From the NCBI GenBank assembly GCA_046155505.1, contig JBJXFK010000322.1, positions 1-35,821 of the forward strand: DNA of 35,821 bases, in the 5' to 3' direction. Origin of the DNA: JBJXFK01 sp046155505. Lineage in GTDB: Bacteria; Planctomycetota; Phycisphaerae; UBA1845; Fen-1342. Position numbers and translations under genes: made by a program. Shown piece after piece: positions 23,474 through 32,065 of this stretch. The notes under the pieces were generated by a model. The model did no database searches. It saw nothing but the letters and a program-made list of their open reading frames with translations, and had not been told where the DNA came from. Every line of letters begins with the position of its first letter. Position 1 is the first letter of the stretch.

Positions 23474-24676
23474 ATGCACTGCAATGAATGCGAAGCCGTG
23501 AGCCGTCGTCAGTTTCTGGTTCGTGCCGGGGCCGCGTTTGGTGCGCTGGGCCTGGCCGATCCGTTGCTCAATATCGTCGCACGGACCTATGCCCAATCGT
23601 CCGCCGGCACCGGGAACATTCTCGTCCTGTGCCAACTCAACGGCGGGTTCGACGGTCTGAGTTTCCTCGCGCCGTTCACCAGTGCGCAATACATGTCCAA
23701 TCGACCGCAGCTCAAGTTGTCGGCGGCGCAGGTGAACCCGCTGCCCGATGCCCCCGACCTCGGCATCAACAAGCAGTTCCAATTCTTCAGCGATCTCTAC
23801 GCGCAGGGCCAACTGCAGGTCATCCAGCAGGTCGCCTACCCGCGCGGCAACGGCTCGCACTTCGAGTCGCAGGAAATTTACGAATATGGCGTGCGCAACC
23901 TCGCGTCGGCATCCGGAACCGCGGCGACGTGGTACGAGCGGCTGCGCAAGTCGTACTTCGACGCGCCGTATGGAGTGATGAGCGTCGAGCAGATCGGCGA
24001 TCCGCAGCGCTACGGCTACCCGGATTCCACGTATCGCCGCGCGTCGCAGGATGCGTTCGGTCGACTGGCCGAGATGAAACAGAATCGCTCGCCGATGCAG
24101 CAGGCGGTGCTCGATTCGTACAAGAAAATTGATCAGCTCGGCGCGGAGATTCGCACCCGCACGTCGGCCTTCACCAGCAGCGGCGCGGCACGCGGCGAGT
24201 TCTATCGTGCGGCGCAGCTCGCCTCGGCCAACCTCGGCACGCAGATTTTCAAAGTCGAGTATGGCGGATTCGACACGCACGGCTCGCAGATTGACGCGAA
24301 CTCGCGGCTGTTCCCGCGGATCAACAACGAGTTTCAGCAGTTCGTGACTGACATGCAGAATCTCGGCCTGTGGAATCGCACCGCCGTGCTGTTCTACACC
24401 GAGTTTGGCCGCCGCAATAAGGAAAACGGCAGCCCCGGCACCGACCACGGCCACGGCGGCCACATGCTGCTCGTCGGCCCGAACGTCAACGGCGGCCTGA
24501 ACGGGCAGACGCCGACGCAGAACGACCTGGCGCAAGACAACCTGCCGTATTACGTCGATTTCCGCGCGGTCTACTCGGGCGTGATTCGCCAGTGGCTCGG
24601 CTTCGACCCCGCACCGATTTTCCAGATCGACGGCGAGACGTACAGCGAGCAGCTCGGCCGATCGCTCTTCCGCTAA
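23474..24676 (+). CDS. DUF1501 family secreted protein (Tat signal)
   Basis: DUF1501 proteins have an alkaline-phosphatase/sulfatase-like fold and are exported; their activity is not established. The 400-residue protein has a Tat-type signal, SRRQFLVRAGAAFGALGLA, with the twin arginine at residues 11-12. The body shows family motifs: LVLCQLNGGFDGLSFLAPF, FFSDLYAQGQLQVIQQV, VEYGGFDTHGSQID, VLFYTEFGRRNKENGS and GTDHGHGGHMLLVGPNVNGG. The H-G-H-G-G block near the C-terminus resembles metal ligands of the phosphatase superfamily. It follows DUF1800 on the same strand, the usual pairing. Two octamer-like units follow the stop codon. Confidence 0.93.
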   Translation: MHCNECEAVSRRQFLVRAGAAFGALGLADPLLNIVARTYAQSSAGTGNILVLCQLNGGFDGLSFLAPFTSAQYMSNRPQLKLSAAQVNPLPDAPDLGINKQFQFFSDLYAQGQLQVIQQVAYPRGNGSHFESQEIYEYGVRNLASASGTAATWYERLRKSYFDAPYGVMSVEQIGDPQRYGYPDSTYRRASQDAFGRLAEMKQNRSPMQQAVLDSYKKIDQLGAEIRTRTSAFTSSGAARGEFYRAAQLASANLGTQIFKVEYGGFDTHGSQIDANSRLFPRINNEFQQFVTDMQNLGLWNRTAVLFYTEFGRRNKENGSPGTDHGHGGHMLLVGPNVNGGLNGQTPTQNDLAQDNLPYYVDFRAVYSGVIRQWLGFDPAPIFQIDGETYSEQLGRSLFR

Positions 24677-24720
24677 CGCGAGGAACAAGGGAACAACGCG
24701 TCGGCACTCCATTACCGCGA

Positions 24721-24750
24721 TGTGGAGCTGCCGCCCTCGGCTGCTTTCTT
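24721..24750. repeat. Intergenic copy of the imuB-type palindrome
   Basis: TGTGGAGCTGCCGCCCTCGG followed by CTGCTTTCTT has the same layout as the three repeats inside imuB. It lies between the DUF1501 stop and the sorbosone-dehydrogenase-like start. This shows that the element is dispersed and not specific to imuB. Confidence 0.75.
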
Positions 24751-24792
24751 CAAACCGTCCCTCGCGCGAACGGGCGAGTTAGGGAGATTCGC

Positions 24793-26031
24793 ATGCGCCG
24801 CTTCGCTGCCTCGTCGATACTCGCCCTCGCGCTGACAGAAATCGCGCTCGCCGACACCGTCCACGACGACCGACTCGCGATCTCAACTTTCGCCACCGGC
24901 CTAAAAGAACCCGTCGCCATCGAATTCGCGCCCGACGGTCGCCTCTTCATCGCCGAAGTCGGCGGTAAAGTCCGCGTCGCTTCAGCCGACGGCGTGGTCG
25001 ATCCCGCGCCCGTCGCATCGATCGAAGTCTTCACCGCCAACGAGAACGGCCTGCTCGGCCTCGCGCTCGATCCCGACTTTGCCACCAACGGCTACATCTA
25101 CGTGTTCGCCACGATTGACCCGAAAGAGCAGCAAATCCTGCGAATGATCGACCCTGCTAAGCGCCAGAGCGAAGCCGACGCGCAGCCGTTCGTGCTGCGC
25201 GACCACCTGCCGACGCGCGGCGAATTCCATTCCGGCGGCGGCCTGGAAATCGGCCCGGACAAGAAGCTGTACTTCGGCATCGGCGACAATCTCGTCCGCG
25301 AAAACAGTCAGGACATGAACACGCTCGCGGGCAAAATCTCGCGCATCAATCTCGACGGCACAACGCCGAGCGACAACCCGTTCAAGACGGCCAGCGGTTC
25401 GCCGCGGGCGGTCTACGCGCTCGGCCTGCGCAATCCGTTTCGATTCTGCTTCGCGCCCGATGGTCGCTTGTTTGCAATGGATGTCGGCTCGGACAACGAG
25501 GAACGCCGCGAAGAGATCAATCTGATCCGCCCCGGCGACAATTGCGGCTGGCCGCTCTTCGAGGGTAAACAGAGCGAGCCGATCGACCCGGCGTATGTCG
25601 ATCCGATCTTCGACTATCACGACGGCGGCGCGGCCCCGGTGGGGTGCGTCTTCTACACCGGCGATGGCTTGCCCGAAGAGTATGTCGGCATTCTGTTTCA
25701 CCTGGAGTTCGTGCTCGGACGGCTCTATCGCACGGTGCTCGACGGCGACACGGTGATCAACCACACGACGCTACTCGAATCCGAAGGCGGGCCGGTCGAT
25801 CTGACGGTCGGTCCGGATGGGGCGCTCTACTACTCGGAGTTGTACACCGGCGAAATCAAACGTCTCGGCCCGCCGGCCACGAGCGTCGCGGGCAATGGCG
25901 TGAGCGAGCCGAGTGTCGACGCTGATTCCTCAACCGACGAAGTCGTTCAGCCCGCGTCGCTCTGCGGGTTTGGCGCGTGGCTATCGTCGCTGGCCGTCGT
26001 CGGCCTCGCCGCGCGTCGCGGCCGAGTGTAG
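24793..26031 (+). CDS. PQQ-dependent sugar dehydrogenase-like protein with C-terminal sorting signal
   Basis: This 412-residue protein belongs to the glucose/sorbosone dehydrogenase beta-propeller family, whose characterised members oxidise sugars with PQQ in the periplasm. Family blocks seen are FATGLKEPVAIEFAPDGRLF, HSGGGLEIGPDKKLYFGIGD, GLRNPFRFCFAPDGR and REEINLIRPGDNCGWPLFEG. A signal peptide (MRRFAASSILALALTEIALA) precedes them. The extreme C-terminus is a short signal: Cys-Gly-Phe-Gly, a hydrophobic stretch (AWLSSLAVVGLAA) and RRGR, like CTERM-type sorting tags. ATG 24793 has AGGGAG at six bases. Cofactor and substrate are inferred from the family. Confidence 0.88.
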   Translation: MRRFAASSILALALTEIALADTVHDDRLAISTFATGLKEPVAIEFAPDGRLFIAEVGGKVRVASADGVVDPAPVASIEVFTANENGLLGLALDPDFATNGYIYVFATIDPKEQQILRMIDPAKRQSEADAQPFVLRDHLPTRGEFHSGGGLEIGPDKKLYFGIGDNLVRENSQDMNTLAGKISRINLDGTTPSDNPFKTASGSPRAVYALGLRNPFRFCFAPDGRLFAMDVGSDNEERREEINLIRPGDNCGWPLFEGKQSEPIDPAYVDPIFDYHDGGAAPVGCVFYTGDGLPEEYVGILFHLEFVLGRLYRTVLDGDTVINHTTLLESEGGPVDLTVGPDGALYYSELYTGEIKRLGPPATSVAGNGVSEPSVDADSSTDEVVQPASLCGFGAWLSSLAVVGLAARRGRV

Positions 26032-26032
26032 C

Positions 26033-26057
26033 GGTAGGGTGGGCACCGCCCACCATT
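26033..26057. repeat. GC-rich palindrome, family copy 4
   Basis: This copy is identical over TAGGGTGGGCACCGCCCACC to copy 1 at 17591-17615. It starts two bases after the stop codon of the sugar-dehydrogenase-like gene. Confidence 0.85.
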
Positions 26058-26229
26058 CGCGGTGACCGCTCGAAAAATATCCCCTGCGAAGTCTCCGCTC
26101 GCCCGCAATGTCTCTCCCATCCGTGGCTATGATGGTCCCTCGCGCAGCGTTCCTTGCGTAATGCTGCTGCGATTCAGTGAGCACGGTTTCGGCGACGCCG
26201 AACGTGCATTTCTGGTGGAGCCATGTCAT

Positions 26230-28548
26230 ATGCGAATCACTCCCTGCGGCGCGGTCGGCGAAGTCACCGGCAGTGGCTATCTGATCGAAACCAAAGCCGC
26301 GACCGTGCTGGTCGATTTCGGCATGTTTCAAGGTCGCCGCAAGGGTGAAGACCCCAATCGCTCGCTCGGCCCGGTGAAGCCCGGCGACCTCGATGCGATT
26401 GTGCTCACGCATTCGCATCTCGATCATTGCGGGCGTTTACCGCTGATCTCGCGCTTCAATTCGAGCGTGCCGATCTATGCGACGCCCGCATCGCGCGACG
26501 TGGCCGAGCTGATTCTGTTCGATTCGGCCCACATTCAAGAAGCCGACACCGAGCGACTCAATCGCAAGAATCGTCGGCAAGATCGGCCGCTGCTCGAACC
26601 GCTCTATCGCGAGCAAGACGTCGCGGCCACCATGCGGCAATTCAAGACCATCCGGCTGAACACGTCGCAGCAAGTCGCCGACGGCGTGACGATTCGCTTT
26701 CAGGAAGCGGGGCACATCCTCGGCTCGGCCAGCGTCGAGATGCGCATTCGCGAGAACCGCAGCGAACATGTGATCGTTTTCTCGGGCGACATCGGCCGCT
26801 GCAACATGCCGATTCTGAAAGACCCCGAGCCGTTCGAATACGCCGACCTGCTGTTCATGGAATCGACGTATGGCAATCGCGATCATCGCTCGATCGAGGA
26901 TACCGAACGCGAGTTGCGCGAGATTCTGACGACCGCTGCGGAACACAATACGCGAGTGCTGATACCGGCGTTCGCGGTGGGTCGCTCGCAGACGATTCTG
27001 TATTACCTGGCGAAAATGAACAAGGAAGGCGCGGGGCTCGACTTCCCGATCTACCTCGACAGCCCGATGGCGGTGAAGGCCAGCGCGCTCTATCGAAAAT
27101 ACCTGAGCGATTCCGACGATCAGACACGCAAAATGGCCGCCGCCGGCGATTTCAAGAAGTATCTGTCGAACGTCCGAATGTGCGTGACCGCCGACGAGTC
27201 GAAAGCGATCGAGGACGGCCCGCATCAATGCATCATCATCGCCCCGTCGGGCATGTGCGACGCGGGCCGCATCAAACACCACCTGAAAAACAACCTGTAT
27301 CGTAAGGGCGTCGGCGTCGTCATGACCGGCTTCATGTCCTACGGCTCGCTTGGGCGACAACTTATCGACGGGGCCGAGCGCGTGCGCATTCACGGCTCGG
27401 AAGTCGTCGTGCGGGCCAAGGTATCGAGTCTCGGCGGATTCTCTGGGCACGCCGGGCAGAGCGAGTTGCTCCAGTGGTACGAAAAACTCGCGGCGAGCAA
27501 GCCGCGCGTGGTACTGACGCATGGCGAAGATCCGCAGCGGAAAGCGCTGCGCGAAAAGCTGCGTGACGGCTACAACGCGCAGGTCGATCTGCCGCGACCG
27601 GGCGACGTGATCGAGTTCACCGGTCGCACGAGCGATCAGCGCGCCGCGCAGGTGCGCGTGATCAAGCCGCTGACCGCGCCGGCGATCGCGGCACCGCCGA
27701 GGCCGGAGAAATTCGACTTCACGGCGGCGGCTCGTTCGCCCGAAACGTGGCAGCGTGATTGGCAGCAGTTCTGGGAGACGACGGGCTATGCCGATTTCGC
27801 CGCCGCACAAAAGCGCGCCGCCACCCCGCGCCCCGACGACGATGATCGACAATTCCTGCTCGCGCCGCGCGACGGATTTTCCGAAGCGGCCCGCCTCAAA
27901 CGCATCACGACCGAATTTGAGAAGGGATTCAAGCGGCTGCGCGGCATCGGCCCGACGGTGACGGTCTTCGGCTCGGCACGATTCGACGAATCGCACAAGT
28001 TCTATTGGAAAGCGTACGAGGTTGGCCAGGAACTCGCGCGGGCGGGGTTCACCGTGCTCACTGGCGGCGGGCCGGGCATTATGGAGGCGGCCAATCGCGG
28101 CGCGCGCGACGCCGGCGGACCGAGCTTGGGGTGCAACATCACGTTGCCGCATGAGCAGAAGCCGAACAAGTATCTCGATGACTTTATCGAGTTTGGATAT
28201 TTTTTCGTGCGCAAGGTGATGCTCGTGCGCTATTCGCTCGGCTTTGTGATTCTGCCGGGCGGGTTCGGTACGCTCGACGAACTCTTCGAAGCGACCACGC
28301 TGATTCAATGCCGCAAGATTGGGCCGTTTCCGATTGTGATGATCGAACGCGACTTCTGGCGACCGCTGGCGGGTTTCGTGCGCAACATGCTGAACTATGG
28401 CGTCATCTCGCCCGCGGATACGACGTTTAGCATCTCGACCGATTCTGCGCAAGAGGCGGTGCAGCTTGTGCTCGACAGCTTGCCGGACGCCGAGCGGAAG
28501 AAGATTCGTCCGCGCGCAATATCGGCGACCGCTGCCGCCTCGGTGTGA
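26230..28548 (+). CDS. Beta-CASP metallo-nuclease fused to a LOG-family domain
   Basis: This single 772-residue frame joins two enzymes. Residues 1-465 form an MBL/beta-CASP RNA-processing nuclease: HSHLDH (61-66), GHILGS (161-166), SGDIGR with Asp187, STYGNR, PAFAVGRSQ, SGHAGQ (405-410) and LTHGED (429-434). These are the metal and beta-CASP motifs of CPSF73/RNase J-type enzymes. Residues 465-560 are a variable linker. Residues 575-755 form a LOG (TIGR00730) domain, the family that cleaves nucleotide 5'-monophosphates to base and ribose phosphate. Its markers are VFGSARF, TGGGPGIMEAANRGA and LPGGFGTLDELFE with the PGGxGTxxE signature. ATG 26230 follows GGAG. Thirty bases separate it from the MetE-like gene. 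Confidence 0.93.
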   Translation: MRITPCGAVGEVTGSGYLIETKAATVLVDFGMFQGRRKGEDPNRSLGPVKPGDLDAIVLTHSHLDHCGRLPLISRFNSSVPIYATPASRDVAELILFDSAHIQEADTERLNRKNRRQDRPLLEPLYREQDVAATMRQFKTIRLNTSQQVADGVTIRFQEAGHILGSASVEMRIRENRSEHVIVFSGDIGRCNMPILKDPEPFEYADLLFMESTYGNRDHRSIEDTERELREILTTAAEHNTRVLIPAFAVGRSQTILYYLAKMNKEGAGLDFPIYLDSPMAVKASALYRKYLSDSDDQTRKMAAAGDFKKYLSNVRMCVTADESKAIEDGPHQCIIIAPSGMCDAGRIKHHLKNNLYRKGVGVVMTGFMSYGSLGRQLIDGAERVRIHGSEVVVRAKVSSLGGFSGHAGQSELLQWYEKLAASKPRVVLTHGEDPQRKALREKLRDGYNAQVDLPRPGDVIEFTGRTSDQRAAQVRVIKPLTAPAIAAPPRPEKFDFTAAARSPETWQRDWQQFWETTGYADFAAAQKRAATPRPDDDDRQFLLAPRDGFSEAARLKRITTEFEKGFKRLRGIGPTVTVFGSARFDESHKFYWKAYEVGQELARAGFTVLTGGGPGIMEAANRGARDAGGPSLGCNITLPHEQKPNKYLDDFIEFGYFFVRKVMLVRYSLGFVILPGGFGTLDELFEATTLIQCRKIGPFPIVMIERDFWRPLAGFVRNMLNYGVISPADTTFSISTDSAQEAVQLVLDSLPDAERKKIRPRAISATAAASV

Positions 28549-28578
28549 TGCCTGCTTCACTTTCGGAGGACGCGCCTC

Positions 28579-29775
28579 GTGTACACCATTACCAAAGACG
28601 TCATTTTGCCCTGCACCGTCACCGGTTCCTGGCCGCGGCCGCGCTGGATGGACGTGAGCATGTGGGGCCAGTCGCTTGATACGTGCATGATGGACGTGCG
28701 CTTTCGCGAGAAATTTCAAGACGCGATGGCGGTCGTGATCAGCGATCAGGAACGGGCCGGCATCGACATTCTCGCGCACGGCGATCTGCACTGCGACGAG
28801 GATTTTGCCGGTCGGTCGTGGCATCACTATCCGCTCCAGCGCTGGGCCGGCTTTGAGGGCGATCATCTGCAATCGTGGCAGACGCGATCGCCGTGGTTGA
28901 AGTATCCGGCGGGAAACCTGCTCAACGAAATTTACACCGGCTGGCGCTGGCCGCGCGTGACGGGAAAGATCGAGCATCGCCCGCTGGACTATCCGAAAAT
29001 CTGGCGCATCGCGCAGAGCAAGGCGCACAAGCCGGTGCGGTTCGGCACATGCTGTTCGCAGGTGATGGGCCTGTTTCTCGATATTCACACGCCGCAATAC
29101 AAGGACAAGCGGCAGGTGCTTTGGGACATGGCCGAGGCGATGAACAAGGAGTTGCTGGCGCTGCGCGACGCGGGGTGCAAGTGCATTCAGATCGAGGAGC
29201 CGTGTCTGCACTTCATGGCAAACACCTTTGGCAAGGACAACGACGACGTGCGGTTCTACTTGCAGTGTTACAACCGCGAGGTGCAGGGCCTGGAGGATGT
29301 CGAGATCTGGATTCACACCTGCTGGGGCAACCCCAATATGCAGCGTGTGATCGAGAACGACAGCTACGCCGAGTCGCTCGATATGTATATGAGCGAGGCG
29401 CGCGGCGACGTGTGGACGATCGAGACCAAGGATCGCAACATGCGCGAGGTCGAGTTGCTCGCGCCGTTCATGAAAAATGCGGGCAAGAAGGTGTGCATTG
29501 GTGCGGTCAGCCATCGGCGTTTGCAGGTGGAACAGCCGGACGAAGTGGCGGCGACCGTGCGCGGGGCGTTGAAGCACGTGCTGGCGGAACGGCTGATCGT
29601 GTCCACCGATTGCGGCTTCGGACGGCAGGGTTGCAACCGCGAGATCGCGTTCTTCAAGACGACCGCGATCGCGCAGGGTTGCAACATCGTGCGCAAGGAG
29701 CTGGGGCTGCCCACGACGTATGTGCCGGCGGCGGATGCGATGCTGCAGACGGACTTGGTAGCGGACAAGGGATAG
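28579..29775 (+). CDS. MetE-like cobalamin-independent methyltransferase (C-terminal domain type)
   Basis: This 398-residue protein matches the C-terminal catalytic barrel of MetE and lacks the N-terminal barrel of the full 750-residue enzyme. The zinc ligands are visible: His246 and Cys248 in WIHTCWGNPN, Glu282 in TIETKD, and Cys345 in STDCGFGRQG. IQIEEPCLHF resembles the substrate-binding strand. CTVTGSWPRP at the start is the family opening. Such short forms may use methyl donors other than folate; the donor here is unknown. The start is GTG 28579 with GGAGG at nine bases. It is probably cotranscribed with the beta-CASP-LOG gene. Its last codons and stop lie in a degenerate heptamer array (29763-29790). 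Confidence 0.88.
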   Translation: MYTITKDVILPCTVTGSWPRPRWMDVSMWGQSLDTCMMDVRFREKFQDAMAVVISDQERAGIDILAHGDLHCDEDFAGRSWHHYPLQRWAGFEGDHLQSWQTRSPWLKYPAGNLLNEIYTGWRWPRVTGKIEHRPLDYPKIWRIAQSKAHKPVRFGTCCSQVMGLFLDIHTPQYKDKRQVLWDMAEAMNKELLALRDAGCKCIQIEEPCLHFMANTFGKDNDDVRFYLQCYNREVQGLEDVEIWIHTCWGNPNMQRVIENDSYAESLDMYMSEARGDVWTIETKDRNMREVELLAPFMKNAGKKVCIGAVSHRRLQVEQPDEVAATVRGALKHVLAERLIVSTDCGFGRQGCNREIAFFKTTAIAQGCNIVRKELGLPTTYVPAADAMLQTDLVADKG

Positions 29776-29790
29776 GGGACGGGAAACGAC
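29763..29790. repeat. Degenerate heptamer array over the MetE-like stop codon
   Basis: Four 7-bp units (GGACAAG, then GGATAGG and two more of the same GGA/AAA-start type) run across the gene end. The TAG stop (29773-29775) lies inside the second unit. The unit composition matches the array after dapA. Confidence 0.55.
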
Positions 29791-29820
29791 GTTGGAATCG
29801 CTGAATGAAACAAGCGGATT

Positions 29821-29858
29821 GTGAGCGGCGTCCGTTGTTCTTCCAACGGACGGCTCAC
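29821..29858. terminator. Hairpin between convergent genes
   Basis: GTGAGC plus CGTCCGTTG (29821-29837, with a two-base bulge) pairs with 29844-29858 around a six-base TTCTTC loop, giving 15 base pairs. It lies between the ends of the MetE-like gene (plus) and the protease gene (minus) and may serve both strands. Confidence 0.5.
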
Positions 29859-29989
29859 AGGCGCATGCGAGAGCTCGGCAGCGGGAACCGGCGGAGCGCG
29901 ACGTCGCCTGGTCGTCGCGCGCCGCTCGACCAACCGCAACACGGCCACAAACCGTCAAATCCGTTGCGAGTGCTGCCGGGTGGCGCTTG

Positions 29990-32065
29990 TTAGGGCGCTT
30001 CCTCGGCGGCGGACAGACACAGGCCGGCCGATTCACAGCGCAGGATCCAGCTCCACAGGCTTGCGGGCGAATTTCCGGGAACCACATCGCGAATCGTCAA
30101 CGTCCATGTGCCTTCTGCGGACTCGCCGTCGAACATGCTGAGCAGCTCGCCGGTCGGCGGAGGCATCTCTTCGTCGTCGAATTCGCCGCGGATGCCCCCG
30201 CCGAGATGCTGACTCCACAGGCGGATAGAGGTGCCAGACGGTGCACTCAGATCAACGATCAATTCTTCAGGGTGTTCGGTTTGAACGTGAAGTGCGACGT
30301 TCAGATCGGCGATGCAGATCGCTTCGTCAGCATCCAGCGTGATAGAAACGCCGTCCGGGTCGCCATCGGGAATTTCGACGCCTCCTCCGCCATTAAACTC
30401 CGCTCGGGTGGTGTCGAGTTGGAGTATTCGTTGCGTTGTGCCGAACGAGCCGGGCTCGGTGCGTGTGTTTACGATGTCGATGACGACCAAGTGATCGCCT
30501 GGGTAGCTGATCGTGGGTGACTCGCGCACACCTAGCACCACCGTGACCACATCGCCGCGCTGCCCGCGCGGAGCGAGGTGGTACGCGCGCCTCACCTTTC
30601 GAATTTCCGGTGGCACCGGGTCAAATGCGGGTTCGCCGTCGATGGTGAGCCAATCCGCGTCGGCGTAGATCTCCACGTCGACCGGGTTCATTTCCGTGTT
30701 GTTGATCACCATCGATACCGGCTTCAGGAACGGCGGGGCGGCGTCGATGATTAGCGGAAGGTCTCGTGGTGACACTTCAAAGCCGGTTTGGGCAATGCGA
30801 AAATCGTGGCGCAGCAGATCGGTGTGCTGATTCGCCATATTGGTGAGCGCGACATCTACGAAATACACGCCGGGCTCAAAACTGATCGACGCGGTGCGGA
30901 CAATCAGAAACGCCTGTTCGCCGGGATTCAGGAACGGGCGTTTCCGCACCTCCGGCAATTGCAGTTCCAGCGTGAGCGCGGCGGCATGAGGGCTGGGAAC
31001 AACCGCAACGGCAATCGGCATCGGACCTGGCGCGCTCGGCGGTGCGGAAATTCGATACGTGGTGATCGCGTTACTCAACGGACCTGCTGTCGGACCTTCG
31101 TGCAGCACCGGAGACTGCGACCAGATTGCGAATTCGTACGGATCAAGGTGTCGGGCGAAATTCACAACCGAGCTGCCCCACGTGTCGCTGGTGGTTTGGT
31201 CGCACGCCGAGCGGAGGCGAACGCAACCGCCGGAAAAATCGCTCCGAAGGCATCCGCCGCCTGTGATCACGGATTCAATGACATCCTCACGCAGGTTGTA
31301 AATTGGCGAACCCGAGCTACCAAAGCTTGCGTTGATACCGTTGACTATGACCGTCGGAGTCGGAATCGACGGCGATATGGATTCAAACGTGACCGCAGTT
31401 TCGATTTTCTGAGGCAGACGCTCGGGATGATGCACGCAGGCGATCGGATCACCCGGCAGCGGCTCACCGCTTTGGCGGACCGCGATCGGCTCACGATCGC
31501 CCGTCACGGGGCGATCAAGCCGAAACAAGATCAGGTCGGCCTCGCCGTCAAAGTTACCGTGCCGGACGATCTCAGCACACTCATAGACCAAGTCCGCCGG
31601 AATCGTGGTGCTCGGAAGCTCGCAGCCGGACCCTCGATTCATGATTGCGTAATCGAACACGAAATACCAGACGTTGGCACAGAAATTTGCGTCACTCGGA
31701 TGGATGAAGTGCGACGCCGAGAGAACCAGGTCGGACCCGACGAGACAGCCTGTTCGGCCGCTGAGATACGTCGGCTGACCGGACCACGCGGAATCGGAGC
31801 AAAGAAGTAGAGCACTGTTGCTGCTCTGCGTGAGCATGGTGTACGTACCGTCCGCGTTGAGAATCATGCGATCCTTGCCAACCAGCGCGCATGTCGAGCG
31901 TGCAAGCCGAAGCAGTTGCGGATCGGTCACTTCACATCGTTCAAGGCAATTCGGCAGACCGTTTGGAAGTTCGAGTTGCGCACCGGCGGTCGTGACGAAG
32001 AGTGTCAGGATCACATAAGCGGCGAGGTTTGACGCGAGGCGGCCACAGCGGTCGGATCCATTCAT
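29990..32065 (-). CDS. Secreted trypsin-like serine protease with C-terminal P domain
   Basis: This 691-residue protein has a signal peptide (LAAYVILTLFVTTAGAQ). Residues 55-300 form a chymotrypsin-fold protease with His119 in LSASHF, Asp177 in GEADLILFRLDR and Ser251 in FGSSGSPIYN as the likely triad. Several cysteines could form disulfides. Residues 300-560 are beta-rich and Pro-rich, with Ig-like or immune-inhibitor-like spacer character. The C-terminal part (about 565-677) is a proprotein-convertase P domain: VSITLDADEAICIADLNVAL, EELIVDLSAPSGTSIRLW, and GTWTLTIRDVV followed by LWSWILRC. ATG 32065 has TTGGAG at seven bases. The location is extracellular or periplasmic. The target is unknown. 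Confidence 0.88.
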   Translation of the reverse strand: MNGSDRCGRLASNLAAYVILTLFVTTAGAQLELPNGLPNCLERCEVTDPQLLRLARSTCALVGKDRMILNADGTYTMLTQSSNSALLLCSDSAWSGQPTYLSGRTGCLVGSDLVLSASHFIHPSDANFCANVWYFVFDYAIMNRGSGCELPSTTIPADLVYECAEIVRHGNFDGEADLILFRLDRPVTGDREPIAVRQSGEPLPGDPIACVHHPERLPQKIETAVTFESISPSIPTPTVIVNGINASFGSSGSPIYNLREDVIESVITGGGCLRSDFSGGCVRLRSACDQTTSDTWGSSVVNFARHLDPYEFAIWSQSPVLHEGPTAGPLSNAITTYRISAPPSAPGPMPIAVAVVPSPHAAALTLELQLPEVRKRPFLNPGEQAFLIVRTASISFEPGVYFVDVALTNMANQHTDLLRHDFRIAQTGFEVSPRDLPLIIDAAPPFLKPVSMVINNTEMNPVDVEIYADADWLTIDGEPAFDPVPPEIRKVRRAYHLAPRGQRGDVVTVVLGVRESPTISYPGDHLVVIDIVNTRTEPGSFGTTQRILQLDTTRAEFNGGGGVEIPDGDPDGVSITLDADEAICIADLNVALHVQTEHPEELIVDLSAPSGTSIRLWSQHLGGGIRGEFDDEEMPPPTGELLSMFDGESAEGTWTLTIRDVVPGNSPASLWSWILRCESAGLCLSAAEEAP

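Noticed and set aside
24592..24792. Extended start of the sugar-dehydrogenase-like protein overlapping DUF1501
   Set aside because: The extension runs out of frame through the DUF1501 coding end and a repeat; ATG 24793 has a ribosome-binding site and a signal peptide.
28549..28578. SAM or cobalamin riboswitch before the MetE-like gene
   Set aside because: The gap is only 30 bp and holds the ribosome-binding site; there is no room for an aptamer.
26437..30087. Open frame of 1216 codons antisense to the beta-CASP-LOG and MetE-like genes
   Set aside because: It is a high-GC shadow frame; its composition is Arg/His/Ala-rich with no fold, while both plus-strand genes have complete catalytic motifs.
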